A stretch of 64,000 nucleotides of DNA from Planctomycetaceae bacterium (lineage in GTDB: Bacteria > Planctomycetota > Planctomycetia > Pirellulales > Pirellulaceae). Both the position numbers and the translations under genes were made by a program. The notes beneath the pieces are model-generated. The model saw nothing but the letters and a program-made list of their open reading frames with translations, ran no database searches and was not told the origin of the DNA. Shown in pieces: positions 48,855 through 58,950 of the stretch. The DNA is taken from positions 1 to 64,000 of the forward strand of contig CANHVO010000002.1 of assembly GCA_947463915.1 (NCBI GenBank), in the 5' to 3' direction. Each line of letters begins with the position of its first letter. The first letter of the stretch is position 1.

Positions 48855-50411
48855 ATGCAAAATAGTGCGTTGATGTCTATTGGTCTGACCTTGTTCGCAT
48901 CTGCAAATGCGCTCGCTCAACAGAATTTCGATTTTCACCAACCCATCCAGCCACCTCGCAAGGTCCAAGTGATGGTGCATCGCGGGATGTCATGCGCTGC
49001 TCCTGAAAACTCTGCAATCGCGATTGAGATGTGTGCACAAGACTATTGCGAATGGGCTGAAATCGATGTCCGAATATCCAAAGACGGCCAACACATTATC
49101 ATTCACAATGATACCGTCGACGCAGCAACGAACGGTACTGGACGAGTTGGAGACCTGACACTTCAACAGCTAAAAAAACTCGATGCGGGATCTTGGTTTG
49201 CAACGAGATTTGCTAGCAACCGATTGCTGACGTTAACCGAAGCGTTGGAGCTGGCCAAAGGAAAGATCAACTTGGTTTTGGATTGCAAGAGCATCCATCC
49301 AAAGCTTTTGGTCGAGGAAGTCATGGCGGCTGGGATGGAGCGTCAAGTGATTGTTTTTGGTAGTCCCGAAGACCTGACTCTATTGCAATCCACCGCGAAG
49401 GGCAAAGTGGCTTGCATGGCAAAGTTTCGACCAAAGTCCATGACGTTCGATGAATTCGTGAAGCGACTCAACCCAGCAGCCGTGGAGATCGATGCCGACG
49501 AAATAACGCCTGCACTATGCCAGCAGTTTCAAGCTGTCGGAATCAAGGTTCAGGTGAAGGTACTCGGAAAGGATTGGGACAGTCCCACGTTTTGGGGAAA
49601 CGCCATCGACGCAAGAGCGGATTGGCTACAAACCGATGACCCAGCTGGTTTTCTGTTCTTTAGTGCACGGAAAACCGGACTAACGTTTCCCATGAAAATC
49701 GCAGCTCATCGAGGTGTCAATCGCTATGCACCGGAGAACACTCTGCCAGCAATTCAGGTTGCCGCGAGACTGGGGCTGGACTACGCCGAGATCGATATTC
49801 GTACAACTCTCGACGGCAATCTGGTACTCATGCACGACAACACGTTGAATAGAACGACCGATCGAAATGGAACGGTTCGAGAAACGACCTACGAGGAAAC
49901 GAAAAATCTGCATGCAGGCAATTGGTTCGGCCCGCAATTTCGAGAGACGCGTGTTCCGTCATTCGACGAAGGACTTCGCGCGTTAGGTGAAAAAATGGGG
50001 GTCTACCTAGATGCAAAAGAAGTTGGAGCGACCGAACTGATTGCAGCGATCCATAAGTTCCATCTCGAGGAACGTCATGTCGTTTATCAATCGGTCGAGT
50101 ACTGCAAAAGAATTCACGAGCTCGAACCGAAAGTGCGAACGTTGCCACCCTTGAAGCACAGAGAACAACTAGATGCCGTTGCTGCCATCCATCCCTATGG
50201 AGTCGATGCCGCATGGTCCATCTTGTCCAAAGAAATGATTGCAGATTGTCACAAGCGAGGGATACAAGTCTTTTCGGATGCGATTGGTCGGAACGAGACT
50301 GTCGACCAATACCAACAAGCGATCGGCTGGGGAATCGATTGCATTCAAACCGATCACCCTCTGCGAGTCCTAAGAGCCATCGAGGAACTCGATAACTTAA
50401 ATGCGAAATAG
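48855..50411 (+). CDS. Glycerophosphodiester phosphodiesterase with two GDPD domains
   Basis: 'VHRGMSCAAPENSAIAIEMC...EIDVRISKDGQHIIIHND' and 'AHRGVNRYAPENTLPAIQVA...EIDIRTTLDGNLVLMHDN'. Confidence 0.93.
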   Translation: MQNSALMSIGLTLFASANALAQQNFDFHQPIQPPRKVQVMVHRGMSCAAPENSAIAIEMCAQDYCEWAEIDVRISKDGQHIIIHNDTVDAATNGTGRVGDLTLQQLKKLDAGSWFATRFASNRLLTLTEALELAKGKINLVLDCKSIHPKLLVEEVMAAGMERQVIVFGSPEDLTLLQSTAKGKVACMAKFRPKSMTFDEFVKRLNPAAVEIDADEITPALCQQFQAVGIKVQVKVLGKDWDSPTFWGNAIDARADWLQTDDPAGFLFFSARKTGLTFPMKIAAHRGVNRYAPENTLPAIQVAARLGLDYAEIDIRTTLDGNLVLMHDNTLNRTTDRNGTVRETTYEETKNLHAGNWFGPQFRETRVPSFDEGLRALGEKMGVYLDAKEVGATELIAAIHKFHLEERHVVYQSVEYCKRIHELEPKVRTLPPLKHREQLDAVAAIHPYGVDAAWSILSKEMIADCHKRGIQVFSDAIGRNETVDQYQQAIGWGIDCIQTDHPLRVLRAIEELDNLNAK

Positions 50412-50416
50412 AAAAA

Positions 50417-50440
50417 ATCATCTTCATGTGCTTAGATGAT
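50417..50440. terminator. Weak candidate hairpin terminator
   Basis: ATCATCT ... AGATGAT (7-bp stem, 10-nt loop) just after the GDPD stop; short T-run, so tentative. Confidence 0.35.
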
Positions 50441-50511
50441 CTTTAGAGTGGATTGATCGAATCGGTTGGTGTTACACTAAGGGATTCGTCGCCGTCGTTT
50501 GCTTTGAAAAA

Positions 50512-51795
50512 TTGGGCAAGATTATGAAAGATTTTCGGAATGTCGTTTTGTTAGTTTTTATCACCATATTCGGATTCGTTTTTGAATGCGACCGATGTTG
50601 CTCGCAAGACGACCTGACATCAGCCAGTAAAAAACAGCGAAAGGAAGAGCAAGAGCAAGTACTCGCCTTAAGCCAACTGACAATTGCACCAGAAACAAGA
50701 GTCGCCGAAGGGTTTGCGGACGACGGCGAGCTCAAGGCAATTTTCTACGATACGTTACCTTGGCAGGGGAAACCGACGAAGGTGTTTGCATGGCTAGGAA
50801 TTCCCAAAAATCGAACGGGCAAAGTGCCAGCGGTCGTGCTATTGCATGGCGGTGGTGGTACTGCGTTCAAAGAGTGGGTACGGAAGTGGAACGAGCGAGG
50901 CTATGCAGCGATCAGCATTGCAGTCGAAGGCCAAACAGATGCGGTGGATGCTTCTTTCAAGGGGCCAGATAATCCAGCGGGTTGGAAGCGGCATGCTTGG
51001 CCCGGACCGAATCGCAAAGGCATCTATGCGGACTCAAGCGTTTCGCTGAAAGATCAATGGATATACCACGCAGTCGCGGATACTGTGCTCGCAAATTCCC
51101 TATTGAGAGCGTTACCCGAAGTAGACTCGAGCCAAGTTGGCTTGATGGGGATATCATGGGGTGGCGTCATTGCCAGCACGGTCATTGGAATCGATGATCG
51201 CTTTGCATTCGCCATTCCGACTTATGGTTGCGGTCATTTGTATGATTCGGACAACCAATACGGCCGAGCTCTTGGCCAGAATTCGCTCTATCGTGAAGTC
51301 TGGGATCCGATGCTGCGTATGAATCGAGCTACGATGCCAACACTTTGGTTCTCGTGGCCCGAGGAAACTCACTTTCCGTTGGATAGTCACGCAGCGAATT
51401 ATAACGCAGCACCGGGGCCGCATATGGTTTCGTTGATTCCTCGCATGGGCCATGGTCACGAACCACCTTGGAACTTGCCCGATAGCTATGCGTTCGCCGA
51501 TAGTGTTGTTCGTGATGGCACGCCATGGTGCGTACAATCCAAACGAAAGCATACCAATGGCGTAGTTGAATGTGAGTTTAAGTCCACTAAGCCACTTGGC
51601 GTGGCTGTACTCGTTACGACGACCGATGCGGGATTTACCGGCAGTCGAAAGTGGATCGAGACTCCTGCGACGTTGACAAAACAAGGTGAAGCGTGGCTCT
51701 TCTCTGGCACTTTGCCTGCCGGTACGACAGCTTGGTTTGCAAACGTGCGAAGCGGCGATCTCACAGCGAGTTCCGATTATCAGCAAGTCCCTTAA
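50512..51795 (+). CDS. Acetylxylan esterase/dienelactone hydrolase-like alpha/beta hydrolase, exported
   Basis: 'AVVLLHGGGGTAFKEWVRKWNERGYAAISI', nucleophile elbow 'GLMGISWGGVIASTVIGID'. Confidence 0.88.
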   Translation: MGKIMKDFRNVVLLVFITIFGFVFECDRCCSQDDLTSASKKQRKEEQEQVLALSQLTIAPETRVAEGFADDGELKAIFYDTLPWQGKPTKVFAWLGIPKNRTGKVPAVVLLHGGGGTAFKEWVRKWNERGYAAISIAVEGQTDAVDASFKGPDNPAGWKRHAWPGPNRKGIYADSSVSLKDQWIYHAVADTVLANSLLRALPEVDSSQVGLMGISWGGVIASTVIGIDDRFAFAIPTYGCGHLYDSDNQYGRALGQNSLYREVWDPMLRMNRATMPTLWFSWPEETHFPLDSHAANYNAAPGPHMVSLIPRMGHGHEPPWNLPDSYAFADSVVRDGTPWCVQSKRKHTNGVVECEFKSTKPLGVAVLVTTTDAGFTGSRKWIETPATLTKQGEAWLFSGTLPAGTTAWFANVRSGDLTASSDYQQVP

Positions 51796-51870
51796 ACGGG
51801 TCGCAACCGAAGCGATATGATTCAATCCTTGGACAAAAGCCTATCGTTTAGACAAAGCACATCGTTTAAT

Positions 51871-51893
51871 TTAACAGTCAGCCGACGGCGTAC
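51871..51893. repeat. Family C dispersed repeat copy
   Basis: ttaacagtcagccgacggcgtac, cf. 6722 and 62701. Confidence 0.72.
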
Positions 51894-51937
51894 TGCCAAG
51901 TCCGTGGCACGCCGTTCTACACTTTTGCATCATAAAC

Positions 51938-53017
51938 ATGAATCTAAACTCCCCGTCACTGTTCTCCGCACTCCTGCTTTGGCTGTCATCAATGCTGTTC
52001 GTCACGGATCGCTCTTATGGTCAGGAGCAGATCCAATTGGTAGCGGGAGGTCACACGAATGCCGTCGACATACCCGCAACGCAAGCCGTACTAAAGGAGC
52101 CATTCGGCACCGCATTTGATGGGACTGGCCAGATGTGGATCGTAGAAATGGCCTCTGGCAATCGCCTGCTGAAAGTGAATGAGGCTGGGATATTATCGCA
52201 CGTAGCTGGTCAAAGCCAACCTGGCCTCGAGGGGGATGGCGGGCCTGCATTATCCGCCCGATTCAACGGCCCGCACAACTTAGCCATTCGGCCCAGTGGA
52301 CGGATTTTTATTAGCGATACATGGAATGGACGCATTCGCGAAGTGGATCCGAAAACCAATCTGGTCGATTCGCTGAAGGGTTTCGAAGTTTCGCTCGACA
52401 AAGCAAAAGCCGCTGGCCCCTATTGCATTTCGATGAGCATGTCGGGCAAACAGCTTTACATTGCCGACTTGATTCGCATCCATCGACTGGATCTAGAAAC
52501 GGGGAAATCGACCGTTGTCGCAGGAAACGGTACCAAGGGGATCCCGAAAAATGGGGCGATCGCGATAGATGCACCTCTAGTCGATCCGAGAGCGGTAGCC
52601 GAAGACCGACTTGGAAACGTCTATATTCTCGAACGCAACGGAAATGCGCTCCGGGTCGTTCGGCCCGATGGCAAGATTGAAACATTGGTCAATGCGACCG
52701 GCAAAAAAGGGCCTGAAAAATCGCGGCAAGAACCAGCCGTCGAAGCCATGATGAACGGCCCAAAACATCTTTGCGTGGATTTGGAAAACAGGGTCATCAT
52801 TGCAGACGCCGAAAATCATCTCATTCGCCGATACAACCCAGCCGAAGGTACCCTCACCCGCATCGCAGGTACTGGTGTCTCGGGCAAAGAAGGCGTAGGC
52901 GGCCCACCGACCGCATGCCAATTAGCCCGCCCTCACGGAGTAACCATCCATCCGAAAACAGGCGAACTCACAATCACTGACAGTTATAACAATCGGATCC
53001 TGGTGATCCGACGTTGA
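51938..53017 (+). CDS. NHL-repeat beta-propeller exported protein
   Basis: 'GDGGPALSARFNGPHNLAIRPSGRIFISDTWNGRIREVDP', 'LARPHGVTIHPKTGELTITDSYNNRILVIRR'. Confidence 0.9.
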   Translation: MNLNSPSLFSALLLWLSSMLFVTDRSYGQEQIQLVAGGHTNAVDIPATQAVLKEPFGTAFDGTGQMWIVEMASGNRLLKVNEAGILSHVAGQSQPGLEGDGGPALSARFNGPHNLAIRPSGRIFISDTWNGRIREVDPKTNLVDSLKGFEVSLDKAKAAGPYCISMSMSGKQLYIADLIRIHRLDLETGKSTVVAGNGTKGIPKNGAIAIDAPLVDPRAVAEDRLGNVYILERNGNALRVVRPDGKIETLVNATGKKGPEKSRQEPAVEAMMNGPKHLCVDLENRVIIADAENHLIRRYNPAEGTLTRIAGTGVSGKEGVGGPPTACQLARPHGVTIHPKTGELTITDSYNNRILVIRR

Positions 53018-53092
53018 CGACATCGAGCTATTTTCAAAATGGGATGCCATCATTCCTTTACTTCATAAGTGAACTCGGGCCTGTAGTCTGAT

Positions 53093-53160
53093 AGCCCGGA
53101 GGGCGACACATCTCTGCCGGTGGCGTAAGCCACCGGCAAAAATGTGTCGCCCTCCGGGCT
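53093..53160. repeat. Nested double hairpin (19-bp outer stem, 10-bp inner stem with GTAA loop)
   Basis: AGCCCGGAGGGCGACACAT/ATGTGTCGCCCTCCGGGCT outer; TGCCGGTGGC-GTAA-GCCACCGGCA inner. Confidence 0.95.
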
Positions 53161-53351
53161 TTGACTGCAGTGCAAACAGAACTAGTTTCGTGCTTCAGAT
53201 TGCCCTGCTTCTCGGTCTGAAAATGGAGCAAAAAAACGGAATCAAACTTGTGAAATTTTCTCAAAACTGGCCTTTGTCGCACAGCTAGGCCTAGCGCCCT
53301 AGTTCGCAATATACTTGGCGTGCTAGCGGACCGCACAACGGAGCGTGCCAT

Positions 53352-54707
53352 TCAGTTGCGAATCGCGTACAAGGCTTCGTAGGATCGGATATACAAGGTT
53401 CCATTCGACACAATTGCAGACGCAGTGATCGCTTCGCCCATGTCCATCGTACTGACGACCTCGAAATCTTTGCCCGCTTTGACTACTGTAAAATGGCCGT
53501 CGTTGGAGCCGAAATAGAGATGGCCATCTGCGTACAACGGACTCGTTCGGTGCTGGCCTGTGTACGTACGATTCATGTAAACTTCTTTGCCCGTCGCCAA
53601 CTCCACGCATTGCAATTTGCCGTCCTTGTTCAACATATAAACAAGACCATCGACCACGAGCGGTATCGAAACGTCTGGTGTCCTTGGCAAGTTCCATACG
53701 ACGGCCGATGTTTTTGCAGAGCTATCACCCTGCAGCTCAGAAACCTTGACCGCAATGACAGGTCCTTCTTTGGCCGTCGGGATGATGATGGTGTTACTCT
53801 TGGGATCGACACAGGGGGATGCAACGAAACGAAAAGTAATGTCGTTGGGCTTGGGATTCAGCGCGGTTGGACCATTGAGTGTCCCAAAACGCCAAAGCTC
53901 CCTACCAGTAGCTAACTCGTGGCCTGTTGTGCAATCGGCGCCATGCACAACCAGAACCTTCGACTTTTTGTCATCGTAGATGAACGGGGATGCATAGGAG
54001 TGTTTGCACTCGAACTGAGCATCGGTCACACGGTCCACTTCCCATACGGTTTTTCCTGTTAACTTTTCGAGCTTTACGACCTTGCCTGTTCGGGACTGGT
54101 CCCCCTGCTTCATTCGACCATGAATGAGTTGCAGATAGAGTCCGTCGCCATCGAGCACCGGAGTGGAGGTCATGCCGAACTGGATATCCAGATTTCCGAA
54201 GCGATCGCCAACGTTAAATTTCCAGACTTCTATTCCGTCTTTGGTGTAACAAGCAAGTGCACCGGTGCCAAAGAAGACCCAAACATGTTCGCCGTCGGTC
54301 GATGGTGATGGCGATGCTGAATTGCCTTCGCCGGACCGCGCGTCCTGATTTCCCTCGCCTACTTTTTGTTTCCACAAGATCTTTCCGTCCGTCGCATTCA
54401 AACAAAGCACGACCAGATCGGTTCCATCGGCGCTAGTCGTATAAATTCGATCGCCCCAAACGCACGGAGTTGCACCTGCTTGGCCAGGCATTGGTGTTCG
54501 CCAAGCTACCTTTTCGGTTTTGCTCCACTTGGTCGGAATATTCTTTTCCTTGGAAATACCGTCCCCTTGCACGCCACGCCATTGAGGCCAGTTATCGGCT
54601 TGGGCGCTGGCGGTCTGGAGGAGAAGCAAAGAGGCGATGCAGATGAAACGTTGTAGACGCATGAGGTGGATGTTTACTGAGGAAGGAAGGTGGGTTTGTT
54701 GCGACAC
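53352..54707 (-). CDS. PQQ-binding-like beta-propeller exported protein
   Basis: 'WPQWRGVQGDGISKEKNIPTKWSKTEKVAWRTPMPGQAGATPCVWGDRIYTTSADG' typical of the family. Confidence 0.93.
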   Translation of the reverse strand: MSQQTHLPSSVNIHLMRLQRFICIASLLLLQTASAQADNWPQWRGVQGDGISKEKNIPTKWSKTEKVAWRTPMPGQAGATPCVWGDRIYTTSADGTDLVVLCLNATDGKILWKQKVGEGNQDARSGEGNSASPSPSTDGEHVWVFFGTGALACYTKDGIEVWKFNVGDRFGNLDIQFGMTSTPVLDGDGLYLQLIHGRMKQGDQSRTGKVVKLEKLTGKTVWEVDRVTDAQFECKHSYASPFIYDDKKSKVLVVHGADCTTGHELATGRELWRFGTLNGPTALNPKPNDITFRFVASPCVDPKSNTIIIPTAKEGPVIAVKVSELQGDSSAKTSAVVWNLPRTPDVSIPLVVDGLVYMLNKDGKLQCVELATGKEVYMNRTYTGQHRTSPLYADGHLYFGSNDGHFTVVKAGKDFEVVSTMDMGEAITASAIVSNGTLYIRSYEALYAIRN

Positions 54708-54754
54708 ATGGAATGTGCTGCAGGGTTAATGACCGCGGCACATGCAATGTGTCT

Positions 54755-55462
54755 TCAGCTTTGGATTGTACCAAAAATTGAAGAATTCTTTTTAGCAACG
54801 ACGATGTAGCGTTTGGTTCGCGTCGCGGGCCTTTTATTGGTCTCGTCCATTATCTCGACCGCATCAATGCGAAAGCCAGACGCTTCAAGAAGGTAGGGTA
54901 TCGTCGCCATTGTCTGGCAAGCCGAAAGAGGCAGGACATCCACCTCTTCTTCCCAGATACCACGCCATCCGTCGCGCCCATAAAATCCGTCGATGACAAT
55001 CACGGTACCGCCCGGAACCAGCCAATAGTGCCAGTTTTGAAAAGCGACTAACGGATCGAAAAGCCCGTTTGCCACTTGCCTTGAAACGATAACGTCAAAC
55101 TTGGCCTCACCAAGAATCGCCCGGTCGTCTAGGTCGTCACAACCTCCGGCAACGAGACTGACATTCGAAAGCTCTGGCTTCCCGCGAAACAGGTTCCGCA
55201 TCGATGGCGATGGCTCCATTGCGGTCATGCGTAAGCCTGGTACACGAGTCAAGACTTTGCTCAACGAACCTGTCCCAGCCCCGACGTCGAGCACGGACAT
55301 TCCCGGCTCGAAACGGAACAATCGCGACATATCGCTCAGGTACGCGATCTCGTCTTCGTCCGAAAGTGTGCCAACATATCCGTCGTAAGCCTTGCTCTCC
55401 GCGTCATCGTATTTCGCGACATACCTAGCTCGGCAGGCGGCGCGGCTCTCTTGCCAGTTCAT
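54755..55462 (-). CDS. Class I SAM-dependent methyltransferase
   Basis: 'MSVLDVGAGTGSLSKVLTRVPGLRMTAMEPSPSM'; ATG at 55462 overlaps the upstream stop. Confidence 0.9.
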   Translation of the reverse strand: MNWQESRAACRARYVAKYDDAESKAYDGYVGTLSDEDEIAYLSDMSRLFRFEPGMSVLDVGAGTGSLSKVLTRVPGLRMTAMEPSPSMRNLFRGKPELSNVSLVAGGCDDLDDRAILGEAKFDVIVSRQVANGLFDPLVAFQNWHYWLVPGGTVIVIDGFYGRDGWRGIWEEEVDVLPLSACQTMATIPYLLEASGFRIDAVEIMDETNKRPATRTKRYIVVAKKNSSIFGTIQS

Positions 55463-56931
55463 GGAAGTTCTTTGATGCTGATGTTTCGGAACTGAACGAG
55501 GGCCGGAGGACTTGTCCACTTGCCATCCTTTTTGCTGCCGTGGTGTTGCAATCCAACGGGGCCTCGGAGCGGCATTCCAGGAATCGTCGCTTCGGAGATG
55601 ACGGTCTCGTTGTTCAAGACCACGGTAACGGTCTCTTTACGAACCGTGATTTCAAAGCGGTTCCATTGGCCGATCGGTTTATCCGCTTTCATTTTGGGAG
55701 TTACGGCTGCTCGAACTTCTTTCGGCATCTTCATGTCCCGTCGAATGCCATACATTTCACCCGACCCGATTGGCCAGCACCAGATATTCACTTGATGCGC
55801 TAAACTTCCTCGCAACAAGATGCCCGAATCCGAATCTGGAATCGAAAGCTTGATGGGCTTGCCGTCCGCGTCAACCGCTTCAGAACCATCCGCCAATATC
55901 TGGGCTACGTTGGGATTGGTGTACGGAGTCTCCTTGATTCGCCAATCGACAATCAATTGAAAGTTTTCGTATTCGCGTTCCGACCATAGTGATTTTTCTC
56001 CCTTGGCTTCGCTTTCGCCATCGTAGTCCAACACTTCACCCGCTACCTTCCAGTGCCCATTGTCTCCCTCAGGAACTTTCCAGTTGTCTAAGTCGATGCC
56101 GGTGAATAAAGGTACTCGCCCCTCACCTGAAATCGCGGTTTCTGTTTCAGTCGCGTTGGTCGAAGGGAGTTCTTGGATACGAAGGTTACGGAAGTGACAC
56201 TCAGAACCCTCGGACTCAAGGAAGAGATAGCCTTTGCGAGGCCAGCAGCTTTTCCCGACGGACACTTCTTTTCCGTTGACGCTCAACCGAATTTCACCAT
56301 CGTTGGCAACGACGCGATAGTGGTTCCATTCGGGCGAGCTCTTTGACAATTCTTCGGTTGGAAAGCTCCTCACACCACTCAATGCGACCTTGCCCGCAGG
56401 TGTCATCTTCGCTCCGTGGATCGGGAAAATATCGCCATGGGTTGTGAACCATTCGTTTTTTCCTTTGGCATTATAAGCGTTGTCGAGGATCTGAACTTCG
56501 ATCCCGCGAGTGAACGGGATACCTGGCGCTGCGACACCGTCGCCCCAGAGAAACAGGCCTGCATTGCCACCTTCCTTCATGTGTCGCCACTCAAGCTCAA
56601 CGATGCAGTTTTCGTACATCTTTTCGGTTCGAAGGACGCCGGTGGGCTTGCCCGTCGAAATGATCATCCCATCGCGAGCGGTAAATGTTTTAGGTGACAC
56701 GTTGACTGGTACCCAGCCCGATAGATCCTTGCCATTGAATAGTGGCACCCAAGGAGCTTCGTCTTTGGGAGCTTGGGCCTGAAGAGGTGTTTTGGCCTGA
56801 GGTGTCTGGGCCTGAGGTGTCTGGGCCTGAGGTGTCTGGGCCTGAGGTGTCTGGGCCTGAGTGGGTGTCTGGGCTAGTGAAAGGAGAGCAGTTAGCGTTA
56901 AGAAGCGAACACGGGAAGGGACCATTTTCAT
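55459..56931 (-). CDS. Exported protein with two DUF1080 (3-keto-disaccharide hydrolase-like) domains
   Basis: 'WVPLFNGKDLSGWVPVNVSPKTFTARDGMIISTGKPTGVLRTEKMYENCIVELEWRHMKEGGNAGLFLWGD' and a second 'VPLFTGIDLDNWKVPEGDNGHWKVAGEVLDYDG'. Confidence 0.92.
   Translation of the reverse strand: MKMVPSRVRFLTLTALLSLAQTPTQAQTPQAQTPQAQTPQAQTPQAKTPLQAQAPKDEAPWVPLFNGKDLSGWVPVNVSPKTFTARDGMIISTGKPTGVLRTEKMYENCIVELEWRHMKEGGNAGLFLWGDGVAAPGIPFTRGIEVQILDNAYNAKGKNEWFTTHGDIFPIHGAKMTPAGKVALSGVRSFPTEELSKSSPEWNHYRVVANDGEIRLSVNGKEVSVGKSCWPRKGYLFLESEGSECHFRNLRIQELPSTNATETETAISGEGRVPLFTGIDLDNWKVPEGDNGHWKVAGEVLDYDGESEAKGEKSLWSEREYENFQLIVDWRIKETPYTNPNVAQILADGSEAVDADGKPIKLSIPDSDSGILLRGSLAHQVNIWCWPIGSGEMYGIRRDMKMPKEVRAAVTPKMKADKPIGQWNRFEITVRKETVTVVLNNETVISEATIPGMPLRGPVGLQHHGSKKDGKWTSPPALVQFRNISIKELP
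56790..56875. repeat. 15-bp in-frame minisatellite in DUF1080 gene (AQTPQ repeats)
   Basis: tctgggcctgaggtg tandem units encode (AQTPQ)n between signal peptide and domain. Confidence 0.93.
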
Positions 56932-57224
56932 CGCAGAACTCCAGGAGGGTGGCTAAGGAAAGGGATCGGTATTATAGTCGAAACTGCGGCGTCGCGCTAC
57001 CTTCGCAGAGCGAAGGGCGACAATGTCGCTCGTTGCTCCGCGACGATTGCGTGCACTCGACCGGGATTCTAGCGAGTCAAAGAGACAACATAATGCTGGT
57101 TCCAAAACCATATTCATTCCTAAGGTGCTTTAGCCGAAAGAAAGCCCAAGAAAATCACATGTTTATCTTGTTTCGGATTCGTCCTTTTTTTCGAGTTTTC
57201 TCGTTTTTTTCGGCTCAATTCCGA

Positions 57225-58763
57225 ATGAGATTTTCAGCTACACATTCGATCTCAAAACAAGGGCTACTTTACCTGAGTTTCGTTCTTGCTCTGGGCTACT
57301 TGTCTTTACTTGACAACGCAATTGGAAATGAAACCGCACCGGCCAGCAAAACGAATGTCGTATTCATTTTGGCCGACGATTTGGGTTGGGGCGAACTCGG
57401 TTGTTATGGCCAAACAAAAATCCCGACACCGAACATCGATCGGCTCGCTTCGCAGGGGATGCGCTTTACCAACCATCACAGCGGCGCCCCAGTATGTGCG
57501 CCGTCGCGTTGCGTCCTCATGACGGGCAAGCATCTCGGGCATTCTGAAATTCGGGGCAATCAGCAAGCCAATGTCGCTTCCCCACAGTTTTCGGAAGGGC
57601 AACATCCGATCACAGAACAGGCCCTTACGATCGCTCAAGTTTTCCAAGGAGCTGGCTACACAACGGGAGCCATGGGGAAATGGGGGCTTGGGCCTGTCGG
57701 GAGTACGGGCGATCCGAATCGAAAGGGTTTCGATCTGTTCTTTGGCTACAATTGCCAAGCGGTCGCACACAGCTACTACCCAAAGCATCTATGGCGCAAC
57801 ACAGAACAAATCGTTATCAATAACAAGCCTATACCCGGTAGTCGCAAGCAGCCGGATGGGGCAGTTCAAATGGACGATTGGATTGGCCAAGCATACGCGC
57901 CATCCTTGATGATCGCAGAAGCGGAGAAGTTCATCGACTCGAATCGAGAGCGACCATTCTTTCTTTATCTACCTTTCATCGAGCCACACGTAGCCATGCA
58001 CCCGCCGAAAGCATCGGTCGATCGATTTCCTCTCGAATGGGACGACCAAGTGTATCGAGGAGAATGCTCTTATCTACCGCACCCAAGGCCGAGGGCCGCC
58101 TACGCTGCGATGATCAGCGACTTGGATAGTTACGTCGGTCGAGTCATGCAATCTCTCGAACGAGCCGGCATCGTCGAAAACACGCTCGTTGTTTTCACCA
58201 GCGATAACGGGACGACGCATCCAGGCCAGCCCGATTCGCATTTCCATATCGGAGGTGTGGACCCGAAGTTCTTTGACAGCACAGCGGGCTTGAGAGGATA
58301 CAAGGGGAGTGTATACGAAGGCGGCATTCGCGTGCCGATGATTGCAAAACTGCCAGGTCGCATTGCTCCCGGAACAAGCAACGATAGCCCGTCCTATTTC
58401 GCGGACTGGTTCCCCACGTTGTGCGATTTGGCGGGTCTTGAGAAACCCGAGGGTCTCGATGGCAATAGTTTGTGGACGACACTGACTACTGGCAAACCCC
58501 TTGAGAATCGCAAGCCGATGATTTGGGTGTTTCCCGAATACGGCGGCCAAGTCGCAGTGACCATCGGCAAAATGAAAGCCGTTCGGCAAGGTCTCAAGAA
58601 AAAGAAACCAGGCCCATGGGAAGTCTACGACTTAGCAAACGACTTCTCGGAGTCGAAGGATGCTTCAGCGGTCAATGCTGAGTTCATCGCGCAAGTCGAA
58701 GCCCTATTGCATCGCGAAGTTTCAGAAAACGCAACATTTCCACTTGAGATTAGTAGGCCATGA
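57225..58763 (+). CDS. Arylsulfatase-family sulfatase
   Basis: 'NVVFILADDLGWGELGCYGQTKIPTPNIDRLASQGMRFTNHHSGAPVCAPSRCVLMTGKH' with C-x-P-S-R formylglycine motif; start chosen as MRFSATHS, upstream alternatives exist. Confidence 0.93.
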   Translation: MRFSATHSISKQGLLYLSFVLALGYLSLLDNAIGNETAPASKTNVVFILADDLGWGELGCYGQTKIPTPNIDRLASQGMRFTNHHSGAPVCAPSRCVLMTGKHLGHSEIRGNQQANVASPQFSEGQHPITEQALTIAQVFQGAGYTTGAMGKWGLGPVGSTGDPNRKGFDLFFGYNCQAVAHSYYPKHLWRNTEQIVINNKPIPGSRKQPDGAVQMDDWIGQAYAPSLMIAEAEKFIDSNRERPFFLYLPFIEPHVAMHPPKASVDRFPLEWDDQVYRGECSYLPHPRPRAAYAAMISDLDSYVGRVMQSLERAGIVENTLVVFTSDNGTTHPGQPDSHFHIGGVDPKFFDSTAGLRGYKGSVYEGGIRVPMIAKLPGRIAPGTSNDSPSYFADWFPTLCDLAGLEKPEGLDGNSLWTTLTTGKPLENRKPMIWVFPEYGGQVAVTIGKMKAVRQGLKKKKPGPWEVYDLANDFSESKDASAVNAEFIAQVEALLHREVSENATFPLEISRP

Positions 58764-58853
58764 ACCAGTGTAAAGCGATTGTCCTCAATCGCTTTTGGTT
58801 ACTGCGGTTAGATGCTAAGCATATCGGCACGAATCTTAGAGTGAAATGAACCG

Positions 58854-58917
58854 ATTAGCCGCTGTTCTCGACGAGTGTCCGTACTCTCGAAAACCGGGCT
58901 AACGCCCGACGGCTAAT
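58854..58917. repeat. Intergenic stem-loop element (attagccg ... cggctaat with inner cgggc-taac-gcccg)
   Basis: Direct reading; between convergent sulfatase and asnB. Confidence 0.7.
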
Positions 58918-58950
58918 TGACCCGTAAAGCACATAGCTGAGAATTTTCGA

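Noticed and set aside
56742-57224. N-terminal extension of the sulfatase ORF with EVSGP repeats
   Set aside because: Antisense to the DUF1080 signal peptide/minisatellite; sulfatase signal peptide starts further downstream
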